A DNA stretch of 64,000 nt from Pseudomonas sp. CFBP 13711 (GTDB lineage: Bacteria; Pseudomonadota; Gammaproteobacteria; Pseudomonadales; Pseudomonadaceae): assembly GCF_014842265.1 (NCBI RefSeq), contig NZ_JACYVI010000001.1, positions 496,001-560,000 of the forward strand, in the 5' to 3' direction. Of this stretch, positions 41,314-50,015 are shown in pieces; the first letter of the stretch is position 1; each line of letters starts with the position of its first letter. The position numbers were made by a program, and so were the translations under genes. The notes under the pieces were generated by a model. That model had not been told where the DNA came from and ran no database searches. It saw nothing but the letters and a program-made list of their open reading frames with translations.

Positions 41314-41999
41314 AGGTCTGCCACCCTCACGCCGGCCGAGTAACGTTTTTCGATGTAGCGCAGTACCAGCAGCGAGACACTGGTGATGACCAGGTACATG
41401 GCCGCGACTGCGAGGAAGAAAGTGAAGGGTTCGCGGGTGGCATCGGCCGCCTGCTTGGCCTTGAACATCATGTCCTGCAGACCGACCACGGAAATCAGCG
41501 CGGTGGCCTTGGTCAGTACCAGCCAGTTATTGGTGAACCCGGGGATCGCCAGACGAATCATCTGCGGCACCAGAATGCGGAAGAACACCCGGCCACTGCT
41601 CATGCCGTAGGCCATGCCTGCTTCGGCCTGCCCTTTCGGGATGGCCATGAACGCGCCGCGGAAGGTTTCCGACAGGTACGCGCCAAAGATGAAACCCAGC
41701 GTGCCGATACCGGCCACCAGCGGGTTAAGGTCGATGTAGTCGTCGTGACCGAGCAGCGGCGCGATGCGGTTGAGCAGGTCCTGACCGCCGTAGAAAATCA
41801 GCAGAATCAGCACCAGATCGGGAATGCCGCGGATCACGGTGGAATACAGATCGCCCAGCCATGCCAGCCAGCGCACCGGCGACAGCCGCAATGCCACGCC
41901 GATCAGGCCGAGCACGATCGCCAGCGCCATGGAGCACAGAGCGAGCTGCAAGGTCAGCCATGCACCGTCGAGGATGACGGCTCCGTAACCTTTCAACAT
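41310..41999 (-). CDS. aotQ: Arginine/ornithine ABC transporter permease
   Basis: 229 residues, HisQ class, about five helices. EAA loop GQAEAGMAYGMSSGRVFFRI followed by VPQMIRLAIPGFTNNW. It pairs with AotM. It starts 91 bases after aotJ, a gap common after an abundantly made binding protein. Confidence 0.95.
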   Translation of the reverse strand: MLKGYGAVILDGAWLTLQLALCSMALAIVLGLIGVALRLSPVRWLAWLGDLYSTVIRGIPDLVLILLIFYGGQDLLNRIAPLLGHDDYIDLNPLVAGIGTLGFIFGAYLSETFRGAFMAIPKGQAEAGMAYGMSSGRVFFRILVPQMIRLAIPGFTNNWLVLTKATALISVVGLQDMMFKAKQAADATREPFTFFLAVAAMYLVITSVSLLVLRYIEKRYSAGVRVADL

Positions 42000-42090
42000 G
42001 TTGTTTGGCCCTCAAGCGCGGGATAGAAAAATGGCGCAATCAGTCGGTGCGGTGACCGGCTGCTTGCGCCATTGACGGCTTCAAACCACG

Positions 42091-42867
42091 TTACTTGCCG
42101 TAGATGTCGAAGTCGAAGTACTTGTCTTGAATGGCTTTGTATTTGCCGTTGGCACGAATGGCCGCGATGGCTGCGTTGAGCTTGTCCAGATCAGCCTTGT
42201 CGCCCTTGCGCACGGCAATGCCGACGCCGTCGCCGAAGTAGTTGACGTCGGTGAAGGCCGGGCCGACGAATGCGTAGCCTTTGCCGGATTCGGTATTCAG
42301 GAAGCCGTCCTGCAGCAGGGTGGCATCCGCCACGGTGCCATCGAGACGACCGGCGGCGATGTCCAGATAGACTTCGTTCTGCGAGCTGTACGGTTTGATT
42401 TCAGCACCCAGCGGGGCCAGGACTTCGCGGGCGAAACGCTCGTGGATCGAGCCACGCTGCACGCCGATGTTCTTGCCCTTGAGTTCGGTCAGCGCGTCGC
42501 TGACGACGGAGCCCTGCTTCATGACCAGACGGGCCGGGGTGTTGTAGTACTTGTTGGTGAAGTCGACGGACTTCTTGCGGTCTTCGGTGATGGACATCGA
42601 AGACAGGATGGCGTCGATCTTGCGCACTTTCAGCGCCGGGATCAGGCCGTCGAATTCCTGCTCGACCCATACGCACTTGACCTTCATCTCTTCGCACAGG
42701 GCGTTGCCGATGTCGTAGTCGAAACCGACGATGCTGCCGTCCGGCGCCTTGGAGGCAAACGGAGGGTATGCCGCTTCGATGCCGATCTTCATGGGCTTTT
42801 CATCGGCGAATACGGGCTGTGCCAATACGGTCAGTGCCAGCGCACCCAGCAGCATGAGCTTTTTCAT
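42091..42867 (-). CDS. aotJ: Periplasmic arginine/ornithine-binding protein
   Basis: 258 residues, starting [20 protein letters not shown], a signal peptide cleaved near VFA-DEK. Ligand-binding features of the lysine/arginine/ornithine group: [20 protein letters not shown], then [18 protein letters not shown] with the two Cys of the usual disulfide, and [19 protein letters not shown]. An ATG five codons upstream is an alternative start. It is the first gene of aotJQMOP-argR. Confidence 0.96.
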   Translation of the reverse strand: MKKLMLLGALALTVLAQPVFADEKPMKIGIEAAYPPFASKAPDGSIVGFDYDIGNALCEEMKVKCVWVEQEFDGLIPALKVRKIDAILSSMSITEDRKKSVDFTNKYYNTPARLVMKQGSVVSDALTELKGKNIGVQRGSIHERFAREVLAPLGAEIKPYSSQNEVYLDIAAGRLDGTVADATLLQDGFLNTESGKGYAFVGPAFTDVNYFGDGVGIAVRKGDKADLDKLNAAIAAIRANGKYKAIQDKYFDFDIYGK

Positions 42868-43022
42868 TTCTTGGAACTCCATCGGTATAACGCGACAAAT
42901 GGCAGTGAGCGAGACGCTCAATGAACAGGAGGAATCAGAAATTGCGACGCGAGGTGCCGGCGGGTCTCTGGACCCGACAAGCCTTCGGCGAGTGGTCGGC
43001 ATTTTAGCGGCAGGCTGAAAGT

Positions 43023-43043
43023 CGATATTTCTTCAATGCGACA
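43023..43043 (-). promoter_or_regulatory. Putative ArgR half-site upstream of aotJ
   Basis: TGTCGC-ATTGAAGA-AA-TATCG on the minus strand fits TGTCGC-N8-AA-N5. A weaker half-site beginning TGTGCT at 43061 lies 18 bases upstream in direct orientation. Located about 160 bases before the aotJ start codon. Confidence 0.55.
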
Positions 43044-43330
43044 ACTAGTTACAGAAGCACATGAAATCGTGATCAGGCGAATTGACATCCAAAAAGCTTT
43101 ATGCAAGTGCCAGAGTTGGCAAACCTATCAACGAAGCAAATAACGCGCCCATTATTGGCAAAGCCTTATGATCCGGCAAGTCCAGCGTGGGAGCGGGTTG
43201 ATTCGGGGCGATGAAATGCTTTGTTTTCGGGTGGAAACGCCCCACAGCGGGGCGGGAGGTTACCGGGGCGGGTGTGGGGTAACAAATCGATATTTCCCGA
43301 TTCTTCGGGGGACCGTCCGGGTATTAGGAT

Positions 43331-43590
43331 CAAGAGCGTCCGCCTGGGGGCGGACTGTTTCGCCTTCGGCGAGTTACTTGGAAAAGCACCCCAAGTAACC
43401 AAGGGTGCTTGCTCTCGGTTGGGCCCTTCGTTCCTCAGGGTTCCTTCACTCCGGTCTCGCTCCGTGGGCCCGCCGCCATCCGCCATCCATGGCGGGGGGC
43501 GGCTCTCGCGGCATCCATGCCGCTCGGCCCACTCCACGAGACCTGCGTTCAGCCTGCACCCAAGTCGCGATTGGCGGTGTCTGAGCCTTT
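43331..43590 (+). repeat. Left arm of a large imperfect inverted repeat
   Basis: It runs from CAAGAGCGTCCGCCTGG through TTTCGCCTTCGGCGAGTTAC, TGCTCTCGGTTGGGCCC, TCCTTCACTCCGGTCTCGCT and GGCATCCATGCCGCTCGGCC to GCGGTGTCTGAGCC. The same blocks in the same order occur in the right arm in inverse orientation. It has a non-coding character; open frames in it contain peptides that come from the repeat on any strand. Confidence 0.85.
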
Positions 43591-43651
43591 TGCATATGAA
43601 GATCAAAAGCAGATCAAAGGCCAATCAAGGGCAGATCAAACGCTGAGGACT

Positions 43652-43744
43652 TGTGGGAGTGAGCTTGCTCACGAAGGGGTTGGTACATCCATCGAATATC
43701 TGGTGCTTGGAATACAGCATTCGCGAGCAAGCTCGCTCCCACAG
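43652..43744. repeat. REPIN between the arms of the large inverted repeat
   Basis: TGTGGGAGTGAGCTTGCTCA at the left and TTCGCGAGCAAGCTCGCTCC at the right. Confidence 0.85.
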
Positions 43745-43850
43745 GGAGGGGGTGCGATCAGCAAAATTGTTGGCGCCTGGACTGGCCTCTTCCTGGCTAA
43801 AGCCAGTCCCACTGACAGCAGCGCGTTCAGTCAGTAGGACTGGCTCCGAC

Positions 43851-43875
43851 TGTAGGACCGGCTTCAGCCGGGAAG
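43851..43875. repeat. Short palindromic repeat (TAGGACCGGCTTCAGCCGGG class)
   Basis: The stem CCGGCT/AGCCGG matches the element at 9395. A weaker relative, CTGGCTAAAGCCAG, lies at about 43793. Confidence 0.6.
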
Positions 43876-43908
43876 CTTTTGCTTTTGCAGTTGATCTTCT
43901 ACGCGATA

Positions 43909-44163
43909 GCCCAGACACCGCAAAACGCGACTTTGGTGCAGGCTGAACGGAGGTCTCGAGGAGTGGGCCGAGCGGCATGGATGCCGCGAGAGCGCCGTCA
44001 GGACATGGATGTCCGTTCGGCGCGGGCCCACGGAGCGAGACCGGAGTGAAGGAACCCGACGAAGTCGGGCCCAACCGAGAGCAGGCACTTTTGGTTACTT
44101 TTAGTGCTTTTTAAAAGTAACTCGCCGAAGGCGAAACGTCTGCGCCCAGGCAGACGCTCTTGA
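43909..44163 (-). repeat. Right arm of a large imperfect inverted repeat
   Basis: The inverse of the left arm with scattered differences, for example CATCCATGTCCTGACGG replacing the CCATCCATGGCGG section. It ends 13 bases from the acs stop codon. The inner hairpin GTCTGCGCCCAGGCAGAC suggests the outer edge could also act as a transcript end for acs. Confidence 0.85.
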
Positions 44164-44175
44164 CGTTAAAGGCTT

Positions 44176-46131
44176 TCACGCCGCAGTCATGGTCTTGTGG
44201 GTCTCAACCAGATGCGCAACCACACTCGGATCGGCCAGCGTCGAGATATCGCCCAGCGCGTCGTACTCCCCGGTTGCGATCTTGCGCAGGATGCGTCGCA
44301 TGATCTTGCCGGAACGGGTCTTCGGCAGACCCGGCGCCCACTGAATCACATCCGGCGAAGCAATAGGACCGATCTCCTTGCGCACCCAGTTGCGCAATTC
44401 GATGCGCAACGCTTCGTCCGGAACCTCACCGCCATTAAGGGTGACGTAGACGTAGATGCCCTGCCCCTTCAAATCGTGAGGCACGCCCACGACGGCCGCT
44501 TCGGCGACTTTCGGGTGGGCCACCATCGCGCTCTCGATCTCGGCGGTGCCCATACGGTGGCCGGACACGTTGAGCACGTCGTCGACGCGGCCGGTGATCC
44601 AGTAGTAACCGTCTTCGTCACGACGGGCACCGTCGCCGGTGAAATACATGCCGCGGAAGGTTTTGAAGTAAGTGTCGACGAAACGGTCATGATCGCCATA
44701 CAGGCTGCGCGACTGACCCGGCCACGAGTCGAGAATCACCAGATTGCCTTCCGCTGCGCCTTCGATGAGGTTGCCCAGGTTATCCACAAGGGCCGGAATC
44801 ACGCCGAAGAACGGACGCGTCGCCGAACCCGGCTTCAAGGCAATGGCGCCAGGCAGCGGGCTGATCAGAATGCCGCCGGTTTCGGTCTGCCACCAGGTGT
44901 CGACAATTGGGCAATTCTTCTTGCCGACGGTGTTGTAGTACCAGTTCCAGGCTTCCGGATTGATCGGCTCACCCACCGAACCCAACAAGCGCAGGCTCGA
45001 ACCGTCAGCACCTTCTACGGCTTTGGTGCCCTCGGCCATCATGGCGCGGATGGCGGTCGGTGCGGTGTAAAGGATGTTGACCTTGTGCTTGTCGACGATT
45101 TTCGACACGCGGGTGATGTCCGGGTAATTCGGCACCCCTTCGAACAACAGCGTGGTCGCGCCATTGGCCAGCGGGCCGTAGACGATGTAGCTGTGGCCGG
45201 TGACCCAGCCGACGTCCGCGGTGCACCAGTACACTTCGCCCGGACGGTAATCGAATATGCGCTCGTGGGTCAGCGCGGCGTACAGCAGATAGCCCGCAGT
45301 GGTGTGCAACACGCCCTTCGGTTTGCCAGTGGAGCCCGAGGTGTAAAGGATGAACAGCGATTCTTCGGCGCCCATTTCTTTCGGCGCGCAGGTGCTGGAA
45401 GCCACGTCCAGCAGCGAGTGGTACCAGATGTCGCGATGACGGTTCCACTCGATGTCGCCGCCGGTGCGTTTGCACACGATGACCTTCTGTACGCTCGCCG
45501 TTTCCGGGTTGGTCAGCGCACGGTCGACGTTGGCTTTCATCGCGGTCTTCTTGCCGCCACGCAGCCCTTCGTCAGCGGTGATCACCACTTTCGATTTGCA
45601 GTCGATGATGCGACCGGCCAGTGCTTCCGGGGAGAAACCACCGAACACCACGGAGTGAATCGCACCGATGCGCGCGCAGGCCAGCATGGCAACCACGGCT
45701 TCCGGGATCATCGGCATATAGATGGTGACGACATCGCCGCGATGGACATCCTGCCCGCGCAGCGCGTTGGCGAACTTGCAGACTTCTTCGTGCAGCTCGC
45801 GGTAGGTAATGTTGCGGCTCTCGGAAGGATCGTCGCCTTCCCAGATGATCGCGATCGAATCGCCGCGCTCGGCCAGATGGCGGTCGAGGCAGTTGTAGGA
45901 AACGTTCAGGGTGCCGTCGGCGAACCACTTGATGTCGACGCGGTGGTCGTCGAACGAGGTCTGTTTGACGGTGGTGAATGGCTTGATCCAGTCAAGGCGC
46001 TGGGCTTGTTCGCGCCAGAAGCCATCGGGATTGACCACCGACTGCTGGTACATCGCCTTGTAGGTCGCCTCGTCAGTCAGCGTGTTGGCTGCCACTTCAG
46101 GGCGGACGGGGTACAGGGAAGCCGCACTCAT
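44176..46131 (-). CDS. acsA: Acetyl-CoA synthetase
   Basis: 651 residues. Activates acetate with ATP and CoA through acetyl-AMP. AMP-binding motifs: [20 protein letters not shown], then [15 protein letters not shown] and [20 protein letters not shown]. The acetylation-controlled lysine lies in [17 protein letters not shown] near the C-terminus. The start [16 protein letters not shown] has GAGG ten bases upstream. It is a single gene with a CA motif in its leader. Confidence 0.97.
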   Translation of the reverse strand: MSAASLYPVRPEVAANTLTDEATYKAMYQQSVVNPDGFWREQAQRLDWIKPFTTVKQTSFDDHRVDIKWFADGTLNVSYNCLDRHLAERGDSIAIIWEGDDPSESRNITYRELHEEVCKFANALRGQDVHRGDVVTIYMPMIPEAVVAMLACARIGAIHSVVFGGFSPEALAGRIIDCKSKVVITADEGLRGGKKTAMKANVDRALTNPETASVQKVIVCKRTGGDIEWNRHRDIWYHSLLDVASSTCAPKEMGAEESLFILYTSGSTGKPKGVLHTTAGYLLYAALTHERIFDYRPGEVYWCTADVGWVTGHSYIVYGPLANGATTLLFEGVPNYPDITRVSKIVDKHKVNILYTAPTAIRAMMAEGTKAVEGADGSSLRLLGSVGEPINPEAWNWYYNTVGKKNCPIVDTWWQTETGGILISPLPGAIALKPGSATRPFFGVIPALVDNLGNLIEGAAEGNLVILDSWPGQSRSLYGDHDRFVDTYFKTFRGMYFTGDGARRDEDGYYWITGRVDDVLNVSGHRMGTAEIESAMVAHPKVAEAAVVGVPHDLKGQGIYVYVTLNGGEVPDEALRIELRNWVRKEIGPIASPDVIQWAPGLPKTRSGKIMRRILRKIATGEYDALGDISTLADPSVVAHLVETHKTMTAA

Positions 46132-46582
46132 CTTTCTTACCTCGGTGGAAATGTTGTTGTTTTATGACCCTGTTGTATCCGCCGATGGCTGTAAAGGCCA
46201 TTCGACGATGGTCTTACCGACTCCGAGCATAGCGCCGAAAGCAGGTCCAGTGCCCGATTCCAGGCAAATCTTCATGTCCCGGCTACGACTGAAGAACCCA
46301 TCGAACGCCTGGCCGCAACCCGACAACGGCGATTGTTGCCGTTTCGCTCAATAGACTTTATCAAAATGGTTTCTATATGAATTCAGAACAGGGGCATAGA
46401 ATCCGTTCCGCCAACACGGCAAATGATTGATAAACAACAGCCCCCCCACACTGGACTGTCAATCAACTAAACCTACCCGGTCATGATTCGCTTCAAGCAG
46501 AGCCCCAAAAAGGTTTTGTGCACCCTGTCGACCGCAGTTCTTGCGACGCAATGTGAATGAAGCAACTTAGAGGAAATGAGTA
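46132..46582. other. Divergent promoter region of acsA and the DUF2790 gene
   Basis: 450 bases without a credible gene. An AT-rich part around 46350-46440 probably contains promoters for both directions. A CCCCCCC tract occurs at about 46441. I cannot place a definite -24/-12 or -35/-10 pair. Confidence 0.45.
46154..46161 (-). promoter_or_regulatory. CA motif (Hfq/Crc) in the acsA leader
   Basis: The minus strand reads AACAACAA, a perfect AAYAAYAA match, about 22 bases before the start codon and just upstream of the ribosome-binding site. Confidence 0.55.
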
Positions 46583-46849
46583 ATGAAAGCTGCACTGGTT
46601 GTAATGGCTCTTTGTGGTTTCAGCGCCATGGCAATGGCAGAAGAATCCGGCGCGAAAGTGGCGGCTCAGCAACAGCGTGTCGAGAAGTACACCTACTCTA
46701 CCAAACTGGATATCGCGAAAGTCATTTCGGTGGACGAAGTGCCTAACGTCTGCCAGGTCGTCCCGCAGCACATGACTTACGAAGACTCGCAGGGCAAACG
46801 CCACGTGCTTGAGTATCAGGTCATGGGTAACGGGTGCAGCAACGGTTGA
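46583..46849 (+). CDS. DUF2790-family small exported protein
   Basis: 88 residues, starting MKAALVVMALCGFSAMAMA, a clear signal peptide; AGAGGAAATGAG lies upstream. The mature part has the family pattern EKYTYSTKLDIAKVIS, then VCQVVPQHMTYEDSQGKRHV and LEYQVMGNGCSNG. Two Cys may form a disulfide. This periplasmic family is common in Pseudomonas, often with several paralogues linked to copper or stress responses, but no function is settled. It is divergent from acsA. Confidence 0.85.
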   Translation: MKAALVVMALCGFSAMAMAEESGAKVAAQQQRVEKYTYSTKLDIAKVISVDEVPNVCQVVPQHMTYEDSQGKRHVLEYQVMGNGCSNG

Positions 46850-46888
46850 TCAGCACGCTCTGTTGATCAGTTGAGCGCGCCGCTTACT

Positions 46889-46979
46889 TGCAGGAGCGTG
46901 CTTGCCCGTGTATTGCGGTGCATGAGTTTATATATCCGCCAGCAGTATTACCGATTCGCGGGCAAGCGCACTTCTGCAG
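46889..46979. repeat. Divergent REPIN variant
   Basis: TGCAGGAGCGTGCTTGCCCG at the left and ATTCGCGGGCAAGCGCACTT at the right: the same architecture with CCCG/CGGG replacing CTCG/CGAG. Located between the convergent DUF2790 and phhR genes. Confidence 0.75.
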
Positions 46980-46992
46980 TCATAACCCACTA

Positions 46993-48546
46993 TCAACTCT
47001 GGCCTATTCCATAGTGCTTCAACTTGTTGGCGACAGTTGTATGGGAAACACCCAATCGCTTGCCTAATAAGCGGCTGCTCGGGTGTGCCGCATAGAGTTG
47101 CTCAAGTACTGCCTTCTCGAATCGCCCGACAATATCTTCCAGCCCGCCTTCCAGAGAGAAGTCGCCCAAGGGTGGGCGCACGCCGTAATCCGGAAGGCGA
47201 ATATGTTCGGCTTTTACCCATTTGCCGTCGCACAGCGAAACAGCCTGGAACAATACGTTTTCCAGTTGCCGTACATTGCCGGGCCAATCGTATTGGCTGA
47301 GGCGTTCCATTGCCGCTGGCGCCAGCCGGGGCAAAGTGCAGCCGATCTGTCGGCTGGCCTGATCGAGAAAGTGCTCAACCAGCGGCGCGAGGCCGTCCAG
47401 GCAGTCGCGCAGGGGCGGAATGTGCAGCGATAGCACGTTGAGCCGGAGGTAGAGGTCCTGGCGGAATTCACCCCGGGCGCAAAGTTCGGAAAGATCCACC
47501 TGCGTCGCGCAGATGATGCGCACGTCCAGGTAAACCTCTTCGTCGCTGCCTACGCGTCGAAAGCAGCCTTCCTGCAAATAGCGCAACAGTTTCGCCTGCA
47601 ACCGCGCACTCATTTCCGCAACGCCGTCGAGAAACAACGTGCCGCCCGAGGTCAGCTCCAGCAGCCCCAACTTGCCTTCGGCGCGGGCACCTTCGAACGC
47701 GCCGGGGCCGTAGCCGAACAGCTCGGTCTCGGCCATGGATTCGGAGAACCCCGCGCAGTTGAGTGCCATCATCGGGGACTGGCCGCGAGGGCTGGCCAGA
47801 TGACAGGCCCGCGCGAGCAGTTCTTTACCCGTTCCGGTTTCGCCTTCGATCAGCAACGGCGCATCCAGCGGCGCCATGCGCCGGGCCTCCCGGACCACGG
47901 CCGCCATCACTTTCGAGCTTTGGAAGATGCTGTCGAACCCCCGCAACTCCTGCTTGCGCACGTTATAGATGTGCTCGCCCACCCGGTCGGCGCGGTGCAG
48001 CGTCAGCACCGCGCCGGCCATGGCTTCGCTGTCTTCGTGCTCGGACTGTAGGGGCGCGATGTCAGCCAGAAAGATGTCGCCTTTGACCTTCACGCGCAGA
48101 CCGTTGATGCGCGAGCGGTTGGCGCGCACCAGTTGCGGCAGGTCGAAATCCTCGGCGTAACGGGACAGCGGAATGCCCGGCACTTCATCGACCCGCACGC
48201 CCAGCAACTGCGCTGCGGCGCGGTTGGCCGCGACGATGGAGCCGCCCATGTCGATGGAGAGCACGGGAAACTCAAGGGCGCCAAGCAAGGCGTTTAGCTC
48301 CATGTGCCGACGCTCGCTGGGCATTAATCCCACACGCTTGACGCCAAATACCCCAGCGACGGTCTCGAATTTCGGCACCAGCGCCTGGAACTGCAGATTG
48401 ATCAGGTTTGGGCAGCGCAGATAGATGGCGTCGCCATGCTCACCGCCGACTTCTCCGCCGGAGACGTTGACGCCGTAGGCCACCAGTAGCTCGAGGATGT
48501 CGCGCAGGATACCGACGCGGTTCTGGCAATGGACTTTGATACGCAT
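46993..48546 (-). CDS. phhR: PhhR, TyrR-like regulator of aromatic amino-acid catabolism
   Basis: 517 residues, starting MRIKVHCQNRVGILRDILEL. Domains in order: ACT (1-75), PAS (about 80-180, LLGALEFPVLSIDMGGSIVA), AAA+ (about 205-430, Walker A EGETGTGKELLARA) and a Fis-type HTH at the end (LLGKRLGVSHTTVANKLKHY). The GAFTGA loop that contacts sigma-54 reads GPGAFEGARAEG, with Glu replacing Thr, as expected for a TyrR-like protein acting with sigma-70. It binds Phe/Tyr and activates phhABC, encoded divergently. Confidence 0.95.
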   Translation of the reverse strand: MRIKVHCQNRVGILRDILELLVAYGVNVSGGEVGGEHGDAIYLRCPNLINLQFQALVPKFETVAGVFGVKRVGLMPSERRHMELNALLGALEFPVLSIDMGGSIVAANRAAAQLLGVRVDEVPGIPLSRYAEDFDLPQLVRANRSRINGLRVKVKGDIFLADIAPLQSEHEDSEAMAGAVLTLHRADRVGEHIYNVRKQELRGFDSIFQSSKVMAAVVREARRMAPLDAPLLIEGETGTGKELLARACHLASPRGQSPMMALNCAGFSESMAETELFGYGPGAFEGARAEGKLGLLELTSGGTLFLDGVAEMSARLQAKLLRYLQEGCFRRVGSDEEVYLDVRIICATQVDLSELCARGEFRQDLYLRLNVLSLHIPPLRDCLDGLAPLVEHFLDQASRQIGCTLPRLAPAAMERLSQYDWPGNVRQLENVLFQAVSLCDGKWVKAEHIRLPDYGVRPPLGDFSLEGGLEDIVGRFEKAVLEQLYAAHPSSRLLGKRLGVSHTTVANKLKHYGIGQS

Positions 48547-48592
48547 GGAGGGCTCGCGGGGTGGCATCGATTTCGGGTTGGCCCGAGTTTAT

Positions 48593-48610
48593 CGTCAAGA
48601 ATACGTTACA
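48593..48610. promoter_or_regulatory. Candidate PhhR/TyrR box 1
   Basis: TGTAAC-N6-TTGACG on the minus strand, against the TyrR-type consensus TGTAAA-N6-TTTACA: nine of twelve positions agree. It is 208 bases upstream of phhA and 47 from phhR. Confidence 0.45.
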
Positions 48611-48665
48611 GCGCAAGGGCCAGACGAGACGGTAGGGTGAATGTATTCAGGCGAAGCCGATCAAT

Positions 48666-48683
48666 CGTCACGATTTCTTTACG
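48666..48683. promoter_or_regulatory. Candidate PhhR/TyrR box 2
   Basis: CGTAAA-N6-GTGACG on the minus strand: one good half and one weak half. Its centre is 73 bases, about seven helical turns, from box 1. Confidence 0.4.
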
Positions 48684-48792
48684 AATTATCGGACAGGGCT
48701 CAGCAACTCGGGCTGGAGCCTTGCAGTTGAGAGTCGCCAAATCAGCTAACAATAGCCCCATCAGTTTTACCCCCAATCGCATTGCTCCATAT

Positions 48793-48800
48793 AAGAACAA
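48793..48800 (+). promoter_or_regulatory. CA motif (Hfq/Crc) ahead of phhA
   Basis: AAGAACAA fits AANAANAA and lies seven bases before the AGGAGAG ribosome-binding site. Phenylalanine and tyrosine catabolism is a known target of Crc in P. putida. Confidence 0.55.
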
Positions 48801-48817
48801 ACCATCAGGAGAGCCCC

Positions 48818-49606
48818 ATGAGTACGCAGTACGTCGCCCGCGAGCCGGACGCCACCGGATTCATTGATTACTCGGAAGCCGAGCACAGAATCTGGAACAC
48901 CCTCATCACCCGCCAGCTCAAGGTGATCGCAGGTCGTGCGTGCCAGGAGTATCTGGATGGCATCGAGCAGCTCGCCCTGCCCCAGGACCGTATTCCGCAG
49001 CTTGGCGAAATCAACCGAGTGCTGGGCGCGACCACGGGGTGGCAAGTCGAGCGCGTGCCGGCGCTGATCCCCTTTCAAACCTTCTTCGATTTGCTGGCGA
49101 GCAAGCGATTTCCGGTCGCCACATTTATTCGCAGCGAAGAAGAGCTCGACTACCTGCAAGAGCCCGACATCTTTCACGAGGTTTTCGGACACTGCCCCTT
49201 ACTGACCAACCCCTGGTTTGCAGAATTTACCCACACCTACGGCAAGCTCGGTCTGGCAGCCAGCAAAGAGCAGCGCGTGTATCTTGCCCGCCTCTACTGG
49301 ATGACCATCGAGTTCGGCCTGGTCGACACGCCCCAGGGGCGCAAGATCTACGGCGGCGGCATCCTCTCCTCGCCCAAGGAAACCGTTTACAGCGTGTCAA
49401 CAACCCCTGAACATCAGCCCTTCGACCCGATTGAAGCCATGCGCACGCCCTACCGTATCGACATTCTGCAGCCGCTGTATTTCGTGCTGCCGGACCTCAA
49501 GCGCCTGTTCGACCTAGCCCATGAAGACATCATGGGCATGGCCCGCACGGCGGCTGAACTGGGGCTGCACGCGCCGAAATTTCCACCGAAAAATAAAGCC
49601 GCTTAA
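48818..49606 (+). CDS. phhA: Phenylalanine-4-hydroxylase
   Basis: 262 residues, starting [20 protein letters not shown] after AGGAGAG. A monomeric bacterial-type enzyme converting phenylalanine to tyrosine with O2 and tetrahydropterin. Iron ligands are the two His in [12 protein letters not shown] and the Glu in [10 protein letters not shown]. It lacks the eukaryotic regulatory and tetramerisation domains. It is the first gene of phhABC, controlled by PhhR. Confidence 0.97.
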   Translation: MSTQYVAREPDATGFIDYSEAEHRIWNTLITRQLKVIAGRACQEYLDGIEQLALPQDRIPQLGEINRVLGATTGWQVERVPALIPFQTFFDLLASKRFPVATFIRSEEELDYLQEPDIFHEVFGHCPLLTNPWFAEFTHTYGKLGLAASKEQRVYLARLYWMTIEFGLVDTPQGRKIYGGGILSSPKETVYSVSTTPEHQPFDPIEAMRTPYRIDILQPLYFVLPDLKRLFDLAHEDIMGMARTAAELGLHAPKFPPKNKAA

Positions 49607-49658
49607 AACAAAAGCCGCCCCAAAAAAAGCAGCCCGAACCCGATCAAGGAATCTTTCA

Positions 49659-50015
49659 ATGACCGCTCTCAACCAATCCCAATGCGAAGCCTGCCGCGCC
49701 GACGCCCCACAGGTCAGCGACGCCGAGCTGCCGGATTTGCTCAAGCAGATCCCGGACTGGAACATCGAAGTGCGTGACGGCGTCATGCAGCTGGAAAAAG
49801 TCTTTCTGTTCAAGAATTTCAAATTTGCGCTGGCGTTTACCAACGCTGTCGGCGAAATTGCCGAGGCCGAAGGTCACCACCCGGGTCTGCTGACCGAATG
49901 GGGCAAAGTGACCGTGACCTGGTGGAGCCATTCCATCAAGGGGCTGCACCGCAACGATTTCATCATGGCCTCCCGCACAGACGAGGTGGCCAAAAGCGCC
50001 GAGGGCCGTAAGTAA
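49659..50015 (+). CDS. phhB: Pterin-4a-carbinolamine dehydratase
   Basis: 118 residues, starting [20 protein letters not shown] with AAGGA upstream. Regenerates the pterin cofactor of PhhA. The active-site motif [20 protein letters not shown] with paired His, followed by [14 protein letters not shown], is diagnostic. It is 52 bases after phhA and directly abuts phhC. Confidence 0.96.
   Translation: MTALNQSQCEACRADAPQVSDAELPDLLKQIPDWNIEVRDGVMQLEKVFLFKNFKFALAFTNAVGEIAEAEGHHPGLLTEWGKVTVTWWSHSIKGLHRNDFIMASRTDEVAKSAEGRK

Noticed and set aside
43166..44088. Several 74-152 codon open frames in the repeat block
   Set aside because: Their peptides derive from the two arms of the inverted repeat in different frames, with no ribosome-binding site or codon bias.
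44197..46167. 656-codon plus-strand open frame opposite acsA
   Set aside because: Antisense shadow of acsA with no start signal and a biased His/Arg/Gly composition.
48547..48817. Sigma-54 promoter between phhR and phhA
   Set aside because: No TGGCAC-N5-TTGCW match on either strand, and PhhR lacks an intact GAFTGA loop.
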